NCBI GenBank assembly: GCA_001897435.1
Contig: MKSV01000007.1
Location: forward strand, 186,001 to 250,000
Direction of reading: 5' to 3'
Length of the DNA stretch: 64,000 bases
Origin: Acidobacteriales bacterium 59-55
GTDB lineage: Bacteria > Acidobacteriota > Terriglobia > Terriglobales > Acidobacteriaceae
Each line of letters opens with the position of its first letter. Position 1 is the first letter of the stretch. Shown here in pieces: positions 1 to 9,371 of this stretch. The notes below the pieces were generated by a model. It did no database searches. It worked only from the letters and a program-made list of their open reading frames with translations, and was not told the DNA's origin. The translations under genes were made by a program, and so were the position numbers.

Positions 1-938
1 CCCAGCTCGCCAATGCGAGCCGCGATATCCACGTTCATGTTGTCGAAGCGAGTCAGATTCTCCGAGACGTTGGCCAGATTCTCCGCGAAGTTGCCCACGT
101 GAAGAACAATGAACCGTGTCTTCGGATGTCGCGCGATGACGCGGTTTCGCGCTTCAATCAGCTCTGCATTGCTGGGAAAATCCTTTCCGTAAAAGGACCA
201 GTCCGGATGGTTGTTCAGTTCTTCATAGCGCTCGTTGAAGCGGTCTGTCGGCGTGAAAAAGGCGACCGGGTCAGAGATGTGGATCGCAACCGGCATGTTC
301 AGTTGCGCGCAGGCATCCCACATTGGATCGAATCGTCGGTCGTCGATCTTTACCAGCTTGCCCGACGTGATGTTCTCTCTCAGGTAGAGTCCCAGGGCCT
401 TGAGGATCTTAAGCCCCCTGGCGCCATCCTTGTGCGCCTGGGCAATCGCATCCGCCTGTAGTTTTGGGTAGTTGGGTTCGAGCAACAGAGAGTAGGAGGG
501 CTCCGTAAATGTGTAGAAACGATCGGGGAACTGCCGGTCATATTTTTCTACCGTGTTCTTGAGCCCTACGCCGTATCCGCCCGTGAGGTTGACCATGGAG
601 CGAATGTGCTTCCTGTCCATCACCTGAAGCAACTCTGCCGGCGGAGCCACATAGATTCGTTCGGGGGCCAATTCGACTCCATTCTTCGATTTGGTGGAGA
701 AGGAGATATGCGTATGGATGTCGATCACAGGAAAGCGCGGAGTCGGCACATGCGTCTCCTTTACCTGAAGCATGCTCCTCGGTTCATAATCGGCGATATC
801 CAGAGGTTTGGGTTGCGGCTTCGCGTCTCCCGGCATGGTCTTTACCTCAGCCGCGAAAGCAGGGAGAATCCCCGCGTGGGTCGCTGCTCCAGCAATTAGT
901 CCCATTCCTGTTGTGCTCAATAGCTGACGGCGATTCAT
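1..938 (-). CDS. Secreted amidohydrolase (Amidohydro_2 type), 3' end missing
   Basis: Reading leftwards from an ATG at 936-938, the frame stays open to the window edge, giving about 312 residues with no stop. The start is preceded by GGAGAT about 9 nt upstream. The N-terminus MNRRQLLSTTGMGLIAGAA is a twin-arginine-like signal peptide, so export by Tat is likely. After about 75 residues comes IDIHTHISF, the HxH metal-binding strand of the amidohydrolase superfamily; later AIHISDP and FIVLHVGN supply further candidate metal-ligand histidines. This matches the Amidohydro_2 (PF04909) group of metal-dependent hydrolases and decarboxylases. The substrate cannot be told from sequence. It is transcribed away from the APC permease across a 351-bp gap. 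The C-terminus, including the final catalytic Asp region, lies outside the window. Confidence 0.82.
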   Translation of the reverse strand, partial: MNRRQLLSTTGMGLIAGAATHAGILPAFAAEVKTMPGDAKPQPKPLDIADYEPRSMLQVKETHVPTPRFPVIDIHTHISFSTKSKNGVELAPERIYVAPPAELLQVMDRKHIRSMVNLTGGYGVGLKNTVEKYDRQFPDRFYTFTEPSYSLLLEPNYPKLQADAIAQAHKDGARGLKILKALGLYLRENITSGKLVKIDDRRFDPMWDACAQLNMPVAIHISDPVAFFTPTDRFNERYEELNNHPDWSFYGKDFPSNAELIEARNRVIARHPKTRFIVLHVGNFAENLANVSENLTRFDNMNVDIAARIGEL

Positions 939-1289
939 AATCGGTCCATCTCCTCTTTCCTCAAATTTCAGATAACATCCCGCCGTCCTGGGCAGGCTTC
1001 CTTACGCTCACAAGCGTAGCACTGGAGAGGTTCTTTGTGCTTACTTTTATTTCGCTTATGATCGTTTTCCATTAGGAGAAGACGTGTGCAGTTTACGGCT
1101 CCGATCACCCATACGGCCCGCATTTATCAGCGATAAATAAGGTAATATTCATGTTGGAGCACAGAGCCTTTCAAAGCCCCACGGGCAATTTCCCGGAAAC
1201 GGGTGTTCAGACCCACAGTTTTTCACGTAAAGAGAAACAAGAAATAATTAAACGATACAAATAATTAAGTAATCCAAGGGAAGCTATTC
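939..1289. other. Divergent intergenic region with small inverted repeats
   Basis: This 351-bp AT-richer gap separates the leftward amidohydrolase from the rightward permease, so it should hold both promoters. Two short perfect inverted repeats are visible: TACGCT/AGCGTA around a CACA loop (1003-1018) and ATTTATC/GATAAAT around 3 nt (1122-1138). The second has operator-like symmetry. No open frame with a ribosome site is evident. Confidence 0.4.
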
Positions 1290-2630
1290 GTGGAAGATGA
1301 GACAGGCAGCCTGCTCCAGCCGCAGCTTAAGCGATCGCTGAAGCTGTGGCATCTCATTGTCTACGGCATCATCATCATCCAGCCCACGGCCCCGATGGGT
1401 ATCTATGGCGTCGTCAGCAATATTGCCCGCGGCCATGTAGTCGTTACCATCCTCATCGCCATGGTGGCGATGCTGTTCACCGCAATTAGTTACGGACGGA
1501 TGGCCCGTGTCTATCCCCGCGCCGGGTCCGCCTTTAGTTATGTCTCTGAAGAACTCAATCCCAAGGCCGGCTATGTCGTCGGCTGGGCGATGCTGATGGA
1601 CTACATTCTCAACCCCATCATCTGCATCATCTGGTGCAGCCAGGCGGCTCGCAACATTGTTCCCGACATCCCCTTTGCGTTCTGGATGATCGCCTTTGTT
1701 CTGCTCAGCACCTTTCTCAATACACGCGGTATTCAGACCTCCGGTCGAGTCAACGCCGCTCTCTCCATCGTCATGAGTTTGGTCGTTCTCCTCTTCCTCG
1801 GTGAGGGCTTCCGATATATCTTCTCTACTGTTCATCCCACAGCGCGCGATCTATTCCGGCCTTTCTACGACCCATCGACCTTTTCTACCTCTACTCTCTT
1901 TCAGGGAACCTCGGTCGCCGTTCTCACCTATATCGGTTTTGACGGAATCTCGACCATGGCCGAAGAGGTGGAGAATCCTCGCCGCAACATCCTGCTGGCG
2001 ACTGTCTTCACCTGCCTGATCATCGGCATCTTATCTATGGTGGAGGTCTATGTGGCGCAGGTCGTCTGGCCGGCTACTACTCCATTTCCCGCCTCCATGG
2101 TGGACACCGCATTTGTTCACGTCGCCGCCCGCGTAGGCGGCACCTTTCTGTTTCAGTTGCTCAACGCAACCCTTCTGGTTGCGAATCTGGGATCGGCCAT
2201 CGCCGCGCAGTTCGGTGCGTCCAGACTGATGTACAGCATGGGAAGGGATCATTCACTGCCGCCGAGGATCTTTGGCGCAGTCGATCGCAGACATCGTGTT
2301 CCGCGGAATAACGTGCTGATCGTCGGAGCGATTGCGGTGGCGGGTGGCTTTTTGCTCAGCTATCAGCAGGGAGCCGAACTGCTCAACTTCGGAGCTTTCA
2401 TCGCGTTCATGGGCGTCAATGCCGCGGCTCTGGTCCACTATAAGTTCCGCTCGAAGGAGAAGGTAGCGTTTCCGTTCCTTATCCCAGCATTGGGAATTCT
2501 TGTCTGCGCCTTCATCTGGATCCATCTCAGCCATAGCGCCCAGATTCTCGGCACACTCTGGGTCTGTGTTGGACTGATCGTGGCGTGGCTCATGCATCGA
2601 CGCAAGAGGTCCACTCTTCAAGCGCAATAG
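1290..2630 (+). CDS. APC-superfamily amino acid/polyamine permease
   Basis: This 446-residue integral membrane protein has about twelve hydrophobic segments spread over its full length, the size and pattern of APC permeases that import amino acids or polyamines by proton or cation symport. The first helix region has IIQPTAPMGIYGVVS, the unwound first-helix type seen in this superfamily, followed by GSAFSYVSEELNPKAGYVVG. The GTG start has AAGGGAAG about 8 nt upstream; the next Met is deep inside the first helix, so GTG is preferred. It points toward the dehydrogenase on the opposite strand with an 18-bp gap. The transported compound cannot be assigned. Neighbouring sugar-phosphate genes do not obviously share a pathway with it. 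Confidence 0.85.
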   Translation: MEDETGSLLQPQLKRSLKLWHLIVYGIIIIQPTAPMGIYGVVSNIARGHVVVTILIAMVAMLFTAISYGRMARVYPRAGSAFSYVSEELNPKAGYVVGWAMLMDYILNPIICIIWCSQAARNIVPDIPFAFWMIAFVLLSTFLNTRGIQTSGRVNAALSIVMSLVVLLFLGEGFRYIFSTVHPTARDLFRPFYDPSTFSTSTLFQGTSVAVLTYIGFDGISTMAEEVENPRRNILLATVFTCLIIGILSMVEVYVAQVVWPATTPFPASMVDTAFVHVAARVGGTFLFQLLNATLLVANLGSAIAAQFGASRLMYSMGRDHSLPPRIFGAVDRRHRVPRNNVLIVGAIAVAGGFLLSYQQGAELLNFGAFIAFMGVNAAALVHYKFRSKEKVAFPFLIPALGILVCAFIWIHLSHSAQILGTLWVCVGLIVAWLMHRRKRSTLQAQ

Positions 2631-2647
2631 ATAGGGGTAGATGCTGC

Positions 2648-3685
2648 TCAGGAGATCGGCTTGCTGCGCACCTTGGAGACGGTCTCCCATTGGGCACGCT
2701 GACACCGTTGCGGAGGCAGGCCCTTTAGAACCTGTTCCAGGTCATCAACGACCATGTGGCCCATCCATGGCCAGATCTCCGGAATGTTGCCCGCGCGATG
2801 CGCCTGCAGCAGTGTATTGGGCGTGGAGCGAGCGCGGTGACCAGCGGGAATCGGCTCTTCCGGCCACACGTCGATAGCCACCCGAATGTGTCCGGAGGCG
2901 GCAGCATCGAGCAGTTCGTCGAAGTTCACGATGCCTGCCCGGCTTGCGAGAACGACGACGGAGCCGGGGGCCATGCTGTTGAAGTAAGTGCCGTCAATCT
3001 TCCCGGCATTTTCGGTGGTTGTAGCAGCCAGCAGAAAGACCACGGACGAGCGGCGAAAACATTCGTCCAGTGAAGCCGGAGTAACGCCGGCTTCGCGCAG
3101 GACGGTCGGATGAATCCAGGGATCGCAAACAAGGATCTCTCCACCAAACATCTTGACCAGCGGCAGAAGGGCATGGCCCAGGTTGCCGAATCCGACCAGG
3201 CTCATAGTTTTTCCGGAGAGCAGAAAAGAGTCGTAGTTGTCGCCTTCGCCATAGAGCGTCTCCCGTCCTGCGCGAATGGCCGCATCGGCCTCGTGGATAC
3301 GCCGTGCCGACGCCAGCGCCATTCCCAACGCCATCTCCGCCACAGGCTTTGCGAAGACCGGGCCGGTGGACAAAACCGGGATGCCCCGACGATGACACTC
3401 CAGGTAGTCGATGTTGGGCAGGAAGTTACTCTCGACGTTAAAGACCACCTTCAGCTTCTGCGCCCGGTCAAGCCGTTCTTTGGACAGGGCTGACTGGCCG
3501 ATCAGGGCAACCGCCTCGGGAAGATACCGATCGATGTGTTCATCGCTAGCCGGCGATCCGTCGTGCCAGATGACTTCGCCAAGAGATTCGAGACGGGCCT
3601 TCGTTGCTGCGTCGAATATCAGGTCTACCGGACGAGGATGCGGGTCCAGCAGAATCAGCGGACGAGAGTTTGTTGTGCCGGGCAT
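2648..3685 (-). CDS. D-isomer-specific 2-hydroxyacid dehydrogenase
   Basis: The 345-residue protein has the two-domain plan of NAD-dependent D-2-hydroxyacid dehydrogenases, which interconvert 2-hydroxy and 2-keto acids in the cytoplasm. The Rossmann fingerprint GFGNLG lies at residues 165-170. The catalytic triad appears complete: Arg249 in LASRAGIVN, the Glu276/277 pair in DVWPEEP, and His296 in QAHRAG. It is the last gene of a leftward run agaS-kbaZ-dehydrogenase, 66 nt after kbaZ, so it may be co-transcribed. AAGGA lies about 14 nt before the ATG, a weakly placed ribosome site. The substrate is unknown; a phosphoglycerate or glyoxylate-reductase-like role is possible. Confidence 0.85.
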   Translation of the reverse strand: MPGTTNSRPLILLDPHPRPVDLIFDAATKARLESLGEVIWHDGSPASDEHIDRYLPEAVALIGQSALSKERLDRAQKLKVVFNVESNFLPNIDYLECHRRGIPVLSTGPVFAKPVAEMALGMALASARRIHEADAAIRAGRETLYGEGDNYDSFLLSGKTMSLVGFGNLGHALLPLVKMFGGEILVCDPWIHPTVLREAGVTPASLDECFRRSSVVFLLAATTTENAGKIDGTYFNSMAPGSVVVLASRAGIVNFDELLDAAASGHIRVAIDVWPEEPIPAGHRARSTPNTLLQAHRAGNIPEIWPWMGHMVVDDLEQVLKGLPPQRCQRAQWETVSKVRSKPIS

Positions 3686-3751
3686 GTGAGTGTGTAGCGA
3701 TCCTTTCCGAAATCTTACGAGTCAGAACGTGCAGTCCTTCATCCGCGCTGA

Positions 3752-5047
3752 TTACTGTTTACCGGAGTTCGAGCCGTCACCGCGACAAGCGCTGCTGTAG
3801 GACTCCAGCACAGTTCGAATGCTCGCGATCGTCAACTCAGCCGGATCGTTTCGCAGTCTTCCTTCGCGCATTGCCTCATATTCGCGCGGACAATACTGGC
3901 TTAGGAGAGTCTCGGGAATCGTCGTCTGATGCAGATTTCGCATCAGGCGCGTGACGGCAGCTTCGGCCTCCGGACGTCCCCAGTAATAGCGAATGCGGTC
4001 GCTGTAGCTATAGACGCGCAGCAATCGCTGCTGCTCTGCGCTTCCGCGATAGTACTTCTGCCAGTTCTCGGGATGAGCCAGCATGATCTCTTCCATCGTC
4101 TCTACCAGATGGGACTGCTCCGCCTCCGGCACCAGTTCCCGCTCGATGGCGGCCAGCGCGTAGAGCATCTCCCGCAGCGCAAACGTCAACGCAGGCCCGA
4201 CCTTCAGGATCGCGAAGCCATCACGGACCAGTTCCTTGTAGGCTTGCGGCTTCTGGTAATCGCTGGAGTGTGCCTCCATCACCAGTTCCGGGTGGGCTTG
4301 TAGAAATTCTTGCAAATGGCCCGCTTTTGCGGCGTCATAGTCGACAACGCTATCGTGATCGAACTCCACGCCCGGCTGCACGACCACCGCGATCACGCGC
4401 TGCCATGCAGCGTCCAATCCCGCATCGTGGAAGGCTTTGCGATGAACCGACAGCGTATGCTCGACTGCCTCCCGCGTTGTTACCTCCAGCGTGTTGAGAG
4501 CATGGCTTGCTCCACCCGGCGTTGGAACCTCGGTTCCGATCACGTAGACCACCGGCGCCAGTCCCAGCCGTGCTCGCGCCGACTCAGCCGCGCTGCACAA
4601 TGCGGCGGCGCGTCCTGCCATCACTTCATCGGGAACGATTGCCGCATCGTCGGCACAACGCATGCTGGCGTCGAGATGAATCTTGGTGAATCCTGCCTCG
4701 ATGTACAGTCGAACCATCTCCTCTGCATACTGCATCGCTGTGCTGGCGTCGAGCTGCTGCCAGGGATTGGGGCCCAAATGATCTCCGCCAAGAATCAAAC
4801 GGCTGCGGTCGAAGCCGATCTCCTGTGCAATGTCATAAACGTAATCGCGAAACATCGCGGGAGTCATGCCGGTGTAGCCTCCGGCTTGGTTCACCTGATT
4901 CGACGTCGCTTCCAGCAGCAGATGCGTGCCGTCTGCGCCAGCTTGCCGCATGGCGGCCTCGATCACCCGGGGATGCGCGGAGCATACCGAATAGATGCCG
5001 CGCCGGCCTCGGGACTCACGAAGAAACACCTGCAAATTGTCGGACAC
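3752..5047 (-). CDS. kbaZ: D-tagatose-1,6-bisphosphate aldolase subunit KbaZ/GatZ
   Basis: The 431-residue protein belongs to the GatZ/KbaZ family, known as the non-catalytic subunit that stabilises and activates class II tagatose-1,6-bisphosphate aldolase (KbaY/GatY). Family hallmarks seen are GIYSVCSAHPRVIEAAMR near the N-terminus, LLEATSNQVNQAGGYTGM, LILGGDHLGPNPW and KIHLDASMRCADD. Its length is normal for the family. It starts at GTG with GAGGTGA about 6 nt upstream, 40 nt after agaS, so the two are very likely one operon. No KbaY/GatY catalytic partner is encoded in the window. It should act on the product of AgaS and a tagatose-6-phosphate kinase. Confidence 0.9.
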   Translation of the reverse strand: MSDNLQVFLRESRGRRGIYSVCSAHPRVIEAAMRQAGADGTHLLLEATSNQVNQAGGYTGMTPAMFRDYVYDIAQEIGFDRSRLILGGDHLGPNPWQQLDASTAMQYAEEMVRLYIEAGFTKIHLDASMRCADDAAIVPDEVMAGRAAALCSAAESARARLGLAPVVYVIGTEVPTPGGASHALNTLEVTTREAVEHTLSVHRKAFHDAGLDAAWQRVIAVVVQPGVEFDHDSVVDYDAAKAGHLQEFLQAHPELVMEAHSSDYQKPQAYKELVRDGFAILKVGPALTFALREMLYALAAIERELVPEAEQSHLVETMEEIMLAHPENWQKYYRGSAEQQRLLRVYSYSDRIRYYWGRPEAEAAVTRLMRNLHQTTIPETLLSQYCPREYEAMREGRLRNDPAELTIASIRTVLESYSSACRGDGSNSGKQ

Positions 5048-5087
5048 CGAATCACCTCACGTCGTTGTAGGAATTACCTGTGCCGTC

Positions 5088-6245
5088 CTAGGCATAGATG
5101 GCAAACTTCTCGACCACCCTGCTGATTAGCCCGTTGGGGCTGGGCGTATCCGGTTTCAAGCCGCGCTCAATCGAAGAGAACAAGCCAAGCATCTGGCTGA
5201 AGATCACGTCTACCGCGGGACGGTACGCATCTTCAATGGCATCGAACGCGGCGCAGTGGAGGCTGTAATCGGCTGCGGCATCGTTACCTCCAATCGACAC
5301 AATGGTGCGCACCGCCTGTTTGGCCCGAATTTCACTTAGAAGATCGGCATCGTATTTGCGGCGTCGTGCGTCAGTAGAAAGAAATCCGGTAAGAAGCGTC
5401 TCCGTATTCAACGAAGACATGGGCCCATGCCGCAGTCCCAGTGTCGTCTCATACATAGTCTGTATGCCTCCACTGGTCAACTCCAGCAGCTTCAGCGCGG
5501 ACTCGCGGGCAGTTGCGCTGAGCGCGCCAGCCCCTACAAAACAAGCTCTCTGATAGCTCTGCCGCGCCAGGCTATATGCCAGTTGAGACCCCTCTTCGAG
5601 GACGTACTCCGCGGCCGCCGTCATGCGATCCAGCGTAGGCTCGAAGGATTCCTTTTCCCATAAACGCGCAAGTTCCTGGCCGAAGACCACCATGTTGGTA
5701 AACGAACTCGTCATGGCAAGGCTGCGGTCGTTAACTGCGGCATCGAGCAGCATGGCGAAGCAGTTCTTACTCTCGCGAGCTAGCTTCACCATGCGGCCGT
5801 TGGCATTGCAGCTCACGACGAGATGCCTGATTCTCGGACTCGAAGCCAGCGCCTGCTCAAGCACCGCAACTCCCTCCGGACTGTCGCCGGATCGGGAAAA
5901 CGAGATCCACAGATAATCGCGGTCAGGGATCACGAGATCGTCGCGGTTGGTCAGCAGATCTGTGCTCGCGACGGTTGAGACTTCGCAGCCCCAGCATCTC
6001 CGTAGCAGATGCTCGATAGCGCGGCCGATGTAATCGGAGGTTCCCGCTCCCACCAGGTAGATAGTCCACCGTTCGGCGTGGGCCTGTTCCAGGAAGCGGA
6101 CGAGTTCAGGTCGCGCTTCTTTAAAGAGCCGGTGCGTCGTGTGCCATGTCGCCGGCTGCTGCGCGATCTCGGCGGGAGTGTAAAGGAGTCCACGCTCCTG
6201 CTTTTCAGATTGGGGTAGGGCCAGGAGACGGGAAAGTGGATTCAC
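5088..6245 (-). CDS. agaS: AgaS-type sugar-phosphate isomerase/deaminase, two SIS domains
   Basis: The 385-residue length and tandem SIS domains match AgaS, shown in E. coli to deaminate and isomerise galactosamine-6-phosphate to tagatose-6-phosphate. The first SIS domain carries VGAGTSDYIGRAIE and the sugar-phosphate-binding SFSRSGDSPEG; the second has FVGAGALSATARESALK and the GLRHGPMS segment typical of glucosamine-synthase-like SIS domains. The start is GTG with GAGGA about 10 nt upstream. It leads the leftward operon agaS-kbaZ-dehydrogenase and is divergent from a PfkB kinase across 267 bp. No phosphotransferase-system genes are present nearby, so the amino sugar would need phosphorylation by another route. 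Confidence 0.88.
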   Translation of the reverse strand: MNPLSRLLALPQSEKQERGLLYTPAEIAQQPATWHTTHRLFKEARPELVRFLEQAHAERWTIYLVGAGTSDYIGRAIEHLLRRCWGCEVSTVASTDLLTNRDDLVIPDRDYLWISFSRSGDSPEGVAVLEQALASSPRIRHLVVSCNANGRMVKLARESKNCFAMLLDAAVNDRSLAMTSSFTNMVVFGQELARLWEKESFEPTLDRMTAAAEYVLEEGSQLAYSLARQSYQRACFVGAGALSATARESALKLLELTSGGIQTMYETTLGLRHGPMSSLNTETLLTGFLSTDARRRKYDADLLSEIRAKQAVRTIVSIGGNDAAADYSLHCAAFDAIEDAYRPAVDVIFSQMLGLFSSIERGLKPDTPSPNGLISRVVEKFAIYA

Positions 6246-6512
6246 TGTGCTGTTTCCTCAGATCAAGTTATAAAAAGAAACAATAAGAAGGTAAAGTAAA
6301 CCATTTATCGCTGCCATTTGCAAGCGACAGAATTTAGAATGGGGCGTCGCCTACTCGTTGTCCATGGAGTTGTATTCTCATAATATCCAAAAAACTTGCA
6401 TATATGCTACCAATTTCGTGCATCGATCCGGCTAGGGCACATCTCCATTTTTTGCCTCGACAAACCCGCAAAAGGAAAGCTAAGGTAATCAACAGGGGGC
6501 AATCCGGCTGTT

Positions 6513-7505
6513 ATGAAGTCTTTTGATATCGCGATCGCGGGGGAACTGAATCTCGACCTTATTCTGTACGGCCTTCCAGCGGAGATGCCGATGGAAAGAG
6601 AACTGCTTGCCAGCGGCTTCCGTGCAACGCTGGGAAGCTCCTCGGCGATCGTGGCGCACAATGCCGCGGCCCTGGGAGCGCGGGTAGAGTTCACCACGTT
6701 GATCGGAACCGACGACTTTGGCCGCATCGCTCTCGATCGTCTGGGAGCGGCGGGGGTAGACACCTCGCATGCGGCGAGACACGATACCATCTCGACCGGC
6801 GTGACCCTTCTCCTGCCGCACGGCGACCAACGCCACATCCTTACCTATCCGGGAACGATTGCCGAACTGACGGTTGCTTCTCTCGATTTCGATTTCCTGG
6901 CACAGGCGCGCCACTTTCATCTTTCGTCGCTTTATTTGCAGCGCGGCCTTCATGCCGGCTTGCCCGATCTTCTCCATCGCCTGAAACATGTCGGCCTCAC
7001 CGTTTCGCTGGATACAAACGACGACCCTGAGGATCGCTGGGGTTCCCCTCTGGCAGAGGTTCTGCGCTACGTCGACGTCTTTCTTCCCAGCGAAGATGAG
7101 CTCTGCCGGATGACAGGATGCGCGAATCTTGACCAGGCCGTACAGGCACTTCCGACAAAAGTGCCCGCCGTGGTGGTCAAGCGCGGTTCCCGTGGCGCAC
7201 GCGTTTATATGCAGAGCGACATACATAGCGACGCAATCCAGAGCAACGCAGCCAGACAGAGGGACGTCATCGACATTGCTCCGCTCAGTGTGGTGCCGGT
7301 GGACACCATTGGGGCCGGGGACAGCTTCGATGCAGGCTTTCTCCGTGCCTATCTCCTGTCGAAAGACATCGTTACCTGTGCCCGCGCCGGCAATATCACC
7401 GGCGCCCTCTCGACGCAAGCCGCGGGCGGGACAGAGGCCTTTCGCGATTCAACACAACGCGAGAGCTTTCTGAGGAAGCATCGATTCTTTGAACTGCTTT
7501 CATAA
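6513..7505 (+). CDS. PfkB-family carbohydrate kinase
   Basis: The 330-residue protein is a ribokinase/PfkB kinase that phosphorylates a sugar or sugar phosphate with ATP. The N-terminal signature is AIAGELNLDLILYG, and the C-terminal family signature DTIGAGDSFDAGF is at residues 264-276 with Asp270 as the predicted catalytic base and GAGD as the anion hole. The middle has FLPSEDELCRMTG, common in this family. It is divergent from agaS-kbaZ, so a role as tagatose-6-phosphate or galactosamine kinase in that pathway is a reasonable inference, though fructokinase, ribokinase or nucleoside specificity cannot be excluded. The best Shine-Dalgarno-like stretch (AGGGGG) is rather far from the ATG. Confidence 0.88.
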   Translation: MKSFDIAIAGELNLDLILYGLPAEMPMERELLASGFRATLGSSSAIVAHNAAALGARVEFTTLIGTDDFGRIALDRLGAAGVDTSHAARHDTISTGVTLLLPHGDQRHILTYPGTIAELTVASLDFDFLAQARHFHLSSLYLQRGLHAGLPDLLHRLKHVGLTVSLDTNDDPEDRWGSPLAEVLRYVDVFLPSEDELCRMTGCANLDQAVQALPTKVPAVVVKRGSRGARVYMQSDIHSDAIQSNAARQRDVIDIAPLSVVPVDTIGAGDSFDAGFLRAYLLSKDIVTCARAGNITGALSTQAAGGTEAFRDSTQRESFLRKHRFFELLS

Positions 7506-7600
7506 ATGGCTGCCAATCATTGTCCAGGGGGCGAGGAGGCAAAGGGCACTTGCCAAATCAGGAAGAGAAGGCGCAATCTTGATGCATCTGAGGTGCTGCC

Positions 7601-8731
7601 ATGGCACTGCGCAAGCACAGATGGTCTCTCGTTATAGGCGTTATCGGTTGTTTGCTGTTTCTGACTGCCGCCGTCCACAGCCAGGTCTTCGTGGTAGGCG
7701 AAAAGACGGCTACCGACCAACTCTCCACCGAATTCACTCCTACCCATCTCTCGCTTCCCGATTCACGGATGACCGAACGCGGCCGCCGCGAACTGGTTCG
7801 CATGCTGGTGGCGGAGCAGGGATTCGCACATCGCGCCCTGCCCATGGGGGCGAATCTGACCCTCCGAGCCAATGGGCCGGTTGAGCCCAGCGCTGCCGCT
7901 TATCGGGAGTTGATCTACAAAAAGGGTACGTCCGCGGCCCCCGGCGACCGCGTCGTCGTCACGGCTTTGGACATCAAGGGCGACCGCATCATCCTCGATT
8001 TGAACGGCGGACCCTACGTCAAGCATCGCTTTCTGCGGCACATCCAGCTCAACGACAATCCGATCGCCCCGGACTATGGCGAACAGGCCACCGGCTCTCG
8101 CGTCACCCTGGTCTTCAACGGCCCTGTTCCCGAGATCTCTGCTCCCGAAGTCAAATCCCTGCTGGCGCCGCTCATCGATTTCGGAGTGAAGACCACCGAG
8201 GAGGCCTATGCGAATACCCTTCCCGCTCCGCTGAAGGATGCGGTCAACGCGCATGAGGTTCTCGTGGGCATGAATCATCGCATGGTGCTGGCGGCGATGG
8301 GGCAGCCGGAGCGCAAGGTTCGCGAGCAACCCAGCGGCGACCCGAATGGAGCGCCGTACGAGGAGTGGATCTATGGCCATCAGCCACAGACGGTCCACTT
8401 TGTCCGTTTCGTGGGCGACCGCGTAACGGTTGTTGAGATCGCGGAACTTGGCAAGCCTCTTGAGATTCATAACAAGGACGAGATGGCCGGCTACAACCCC
8501 CCGGCTCCCACGCGCGAGATTGCGATGGGCGACCAGCAGCCCGGTGCGGGGAGCGGGCAGGCTCCGCCCCCCACGTTGCGCAAACCGGGAGAGGCGGCGC
8601 CTCCGGGAGGCGAGGGCAAAGTTCAGTTTCCGACCGCCAGAATCCCGGCTCCCCCGGCGACCGGGATTCCTGCCGCGACTCCGATGCCGGACCCCAGGAT
8701 GGGCCCGCAGACGGCTCCGCATCTTTTTTAG
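7601..8731 (+). CDS. Secreted hypothetical protein with proline-rich tail
   Basis: This 376-residue protein is not assigned to a named family by me. It begins with MALRKHRWSLVIGVIGCLLF and a likely signal-peptidase site after AAVHSQ, so it is probably periplasmic or surface-exposed. The body (residues about 40-300) is a mixed fold with LILDLNGGPYVKHRF and the segment VLVGMNHRMVLAAMGQPERK, which resembles the small SmpA/OmlA-like motif in which a Met-Gly-x-Pro turn precedes a beta strand. The last 80 residues are low-complexity, rich in Pro, Gly and Ala. AGGTG precedes the ATG at good spacing. Neighbours give no functional clue. Confidence 0.75.
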   Translation: MALRKHRWSLVIGVIGCLLFLTAAVHSQVFVVGEKTATDQLSTEFTPTHLSLPDSRMTERGRRELVRMLVAEQGFAHRALPMGANLTLRANGPVEPSAAAYRELIYKKGTSAAPGDRVVVTALDIKGDRIILDLNGGPYVKHRFLRHIQLNDNPIAPDYGEQATGSRVTLVFNGPVPEISAPEVKSLLAPLIDFGVKTTEEAYANTLPAPLKDAVNAHEVLVGMNHRMVLAAMGQPERKVREQPSGDPNGAPYEEWIYGHQPQTVHFVRFVGDRVTVVEIAELGKPLEIHNKDEMAGYNPPAPTREIAMGDQQPGAGSGQAPPPTLRKPGEAAPPGGEGKVQFPTARIPAPPATGIPAATPMPDPRMGPQTAPHLF

Positions 8732-8918
8732 AGCTTCGGTCGTGTAAACTCTTCAGAGAGCCTCAATCGCAGTCCTTCTCCTCCGATTCCTGCCGCGGCC
8801 CGTCCCGGACAATCCTGAGAAGTTCCGGATGATGTCGACACTGCCTGCCATAAGAACGGCGGTCTCCCGGCCATCCAGCGCGCGAGCCGAAACATTCGTA
8901 CCAGGGAGAGCAAGCATT

Positions 8919-9098
8919 ATGGCGAAGATTGCCAAGACCGGCGACCGTAAAAAGGTCATGGACACTAACAAGAGCACGGATTGTCCGAAGTGCTCCAAAC
9001 CGACCCGTATCGTCAAGCGCGTCAAGGACCGTGAGCGCGGCATTCCCGGCGGAGTCTATATCTCCTGCTCGGCGTGCGATTTCTTCGAAAAGCTCTAA
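8919..9098 (+). CDS. Small zinc-ribbon protein, 59 residues
   Basis: The frame is open from further upstream, but the ATG at 8919 has GGGAGA about 9 nt before it and begins MAKIAKTGDRKKVMD, so I place the start there. The product has CPKC at residues 23-26 and CSAC at 51-54, separated by a basic strand (TRIVKRVKDRERG), which is the spacing of a single rubredoxin-like or zinc-ribbon knuckle pair. It ends FFEKL. Such proteins bind Zn and often nucleic acid or a protein partner, but no specific role can be claimed. A clear hairpin terminator follows 45 nt downstream, so it is the end of its transcript. Confidence 0.75.
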   Translation: MAKIAKTGDRKKVMDTNKSTDCPKCSKPTRIVKRVKDRERGIPGGVYISCSACDFFEKL

Positions 9099-9142
9099 AA
9101 TTCTTCAGGTAGAAGCTGATTTCACCGATAACGATTGATAAC

Positions 9143-9168
9143 AAAGAGCCCGATTCTTCGGGCTCTTT
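9143..9168 (+). terminator. Hairpin terminator after zinc-ribbon gene
   Basis: A perfect 11-bp inverted repeat (AAAGAGCCCGA, TCGGGCTCTTT) with a 4-nt loop sits 45 nt after the stop codon. The run of T at the end of the right arm is short, so termination strength is uncertain. Confidence 0.75.
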
Positions 9169-9371
9169 GCTGCGTGCGCACCCTGTTTGATGTGGACAGG
9201 ATCTTTATTTTTATAGGGACTATTACTTTTCCTTCAAAAATCCGGATCCGTACCTCCTTTTCCATGTGCAGATGCGTCGAACCAAAGTCGTACAAAAATT
9301 TACGACACGATACTTGACGACGGTCTGTTGCGAAGGGCAGACTCTACAACTGGAAAGCAGGAAAACGCTTT

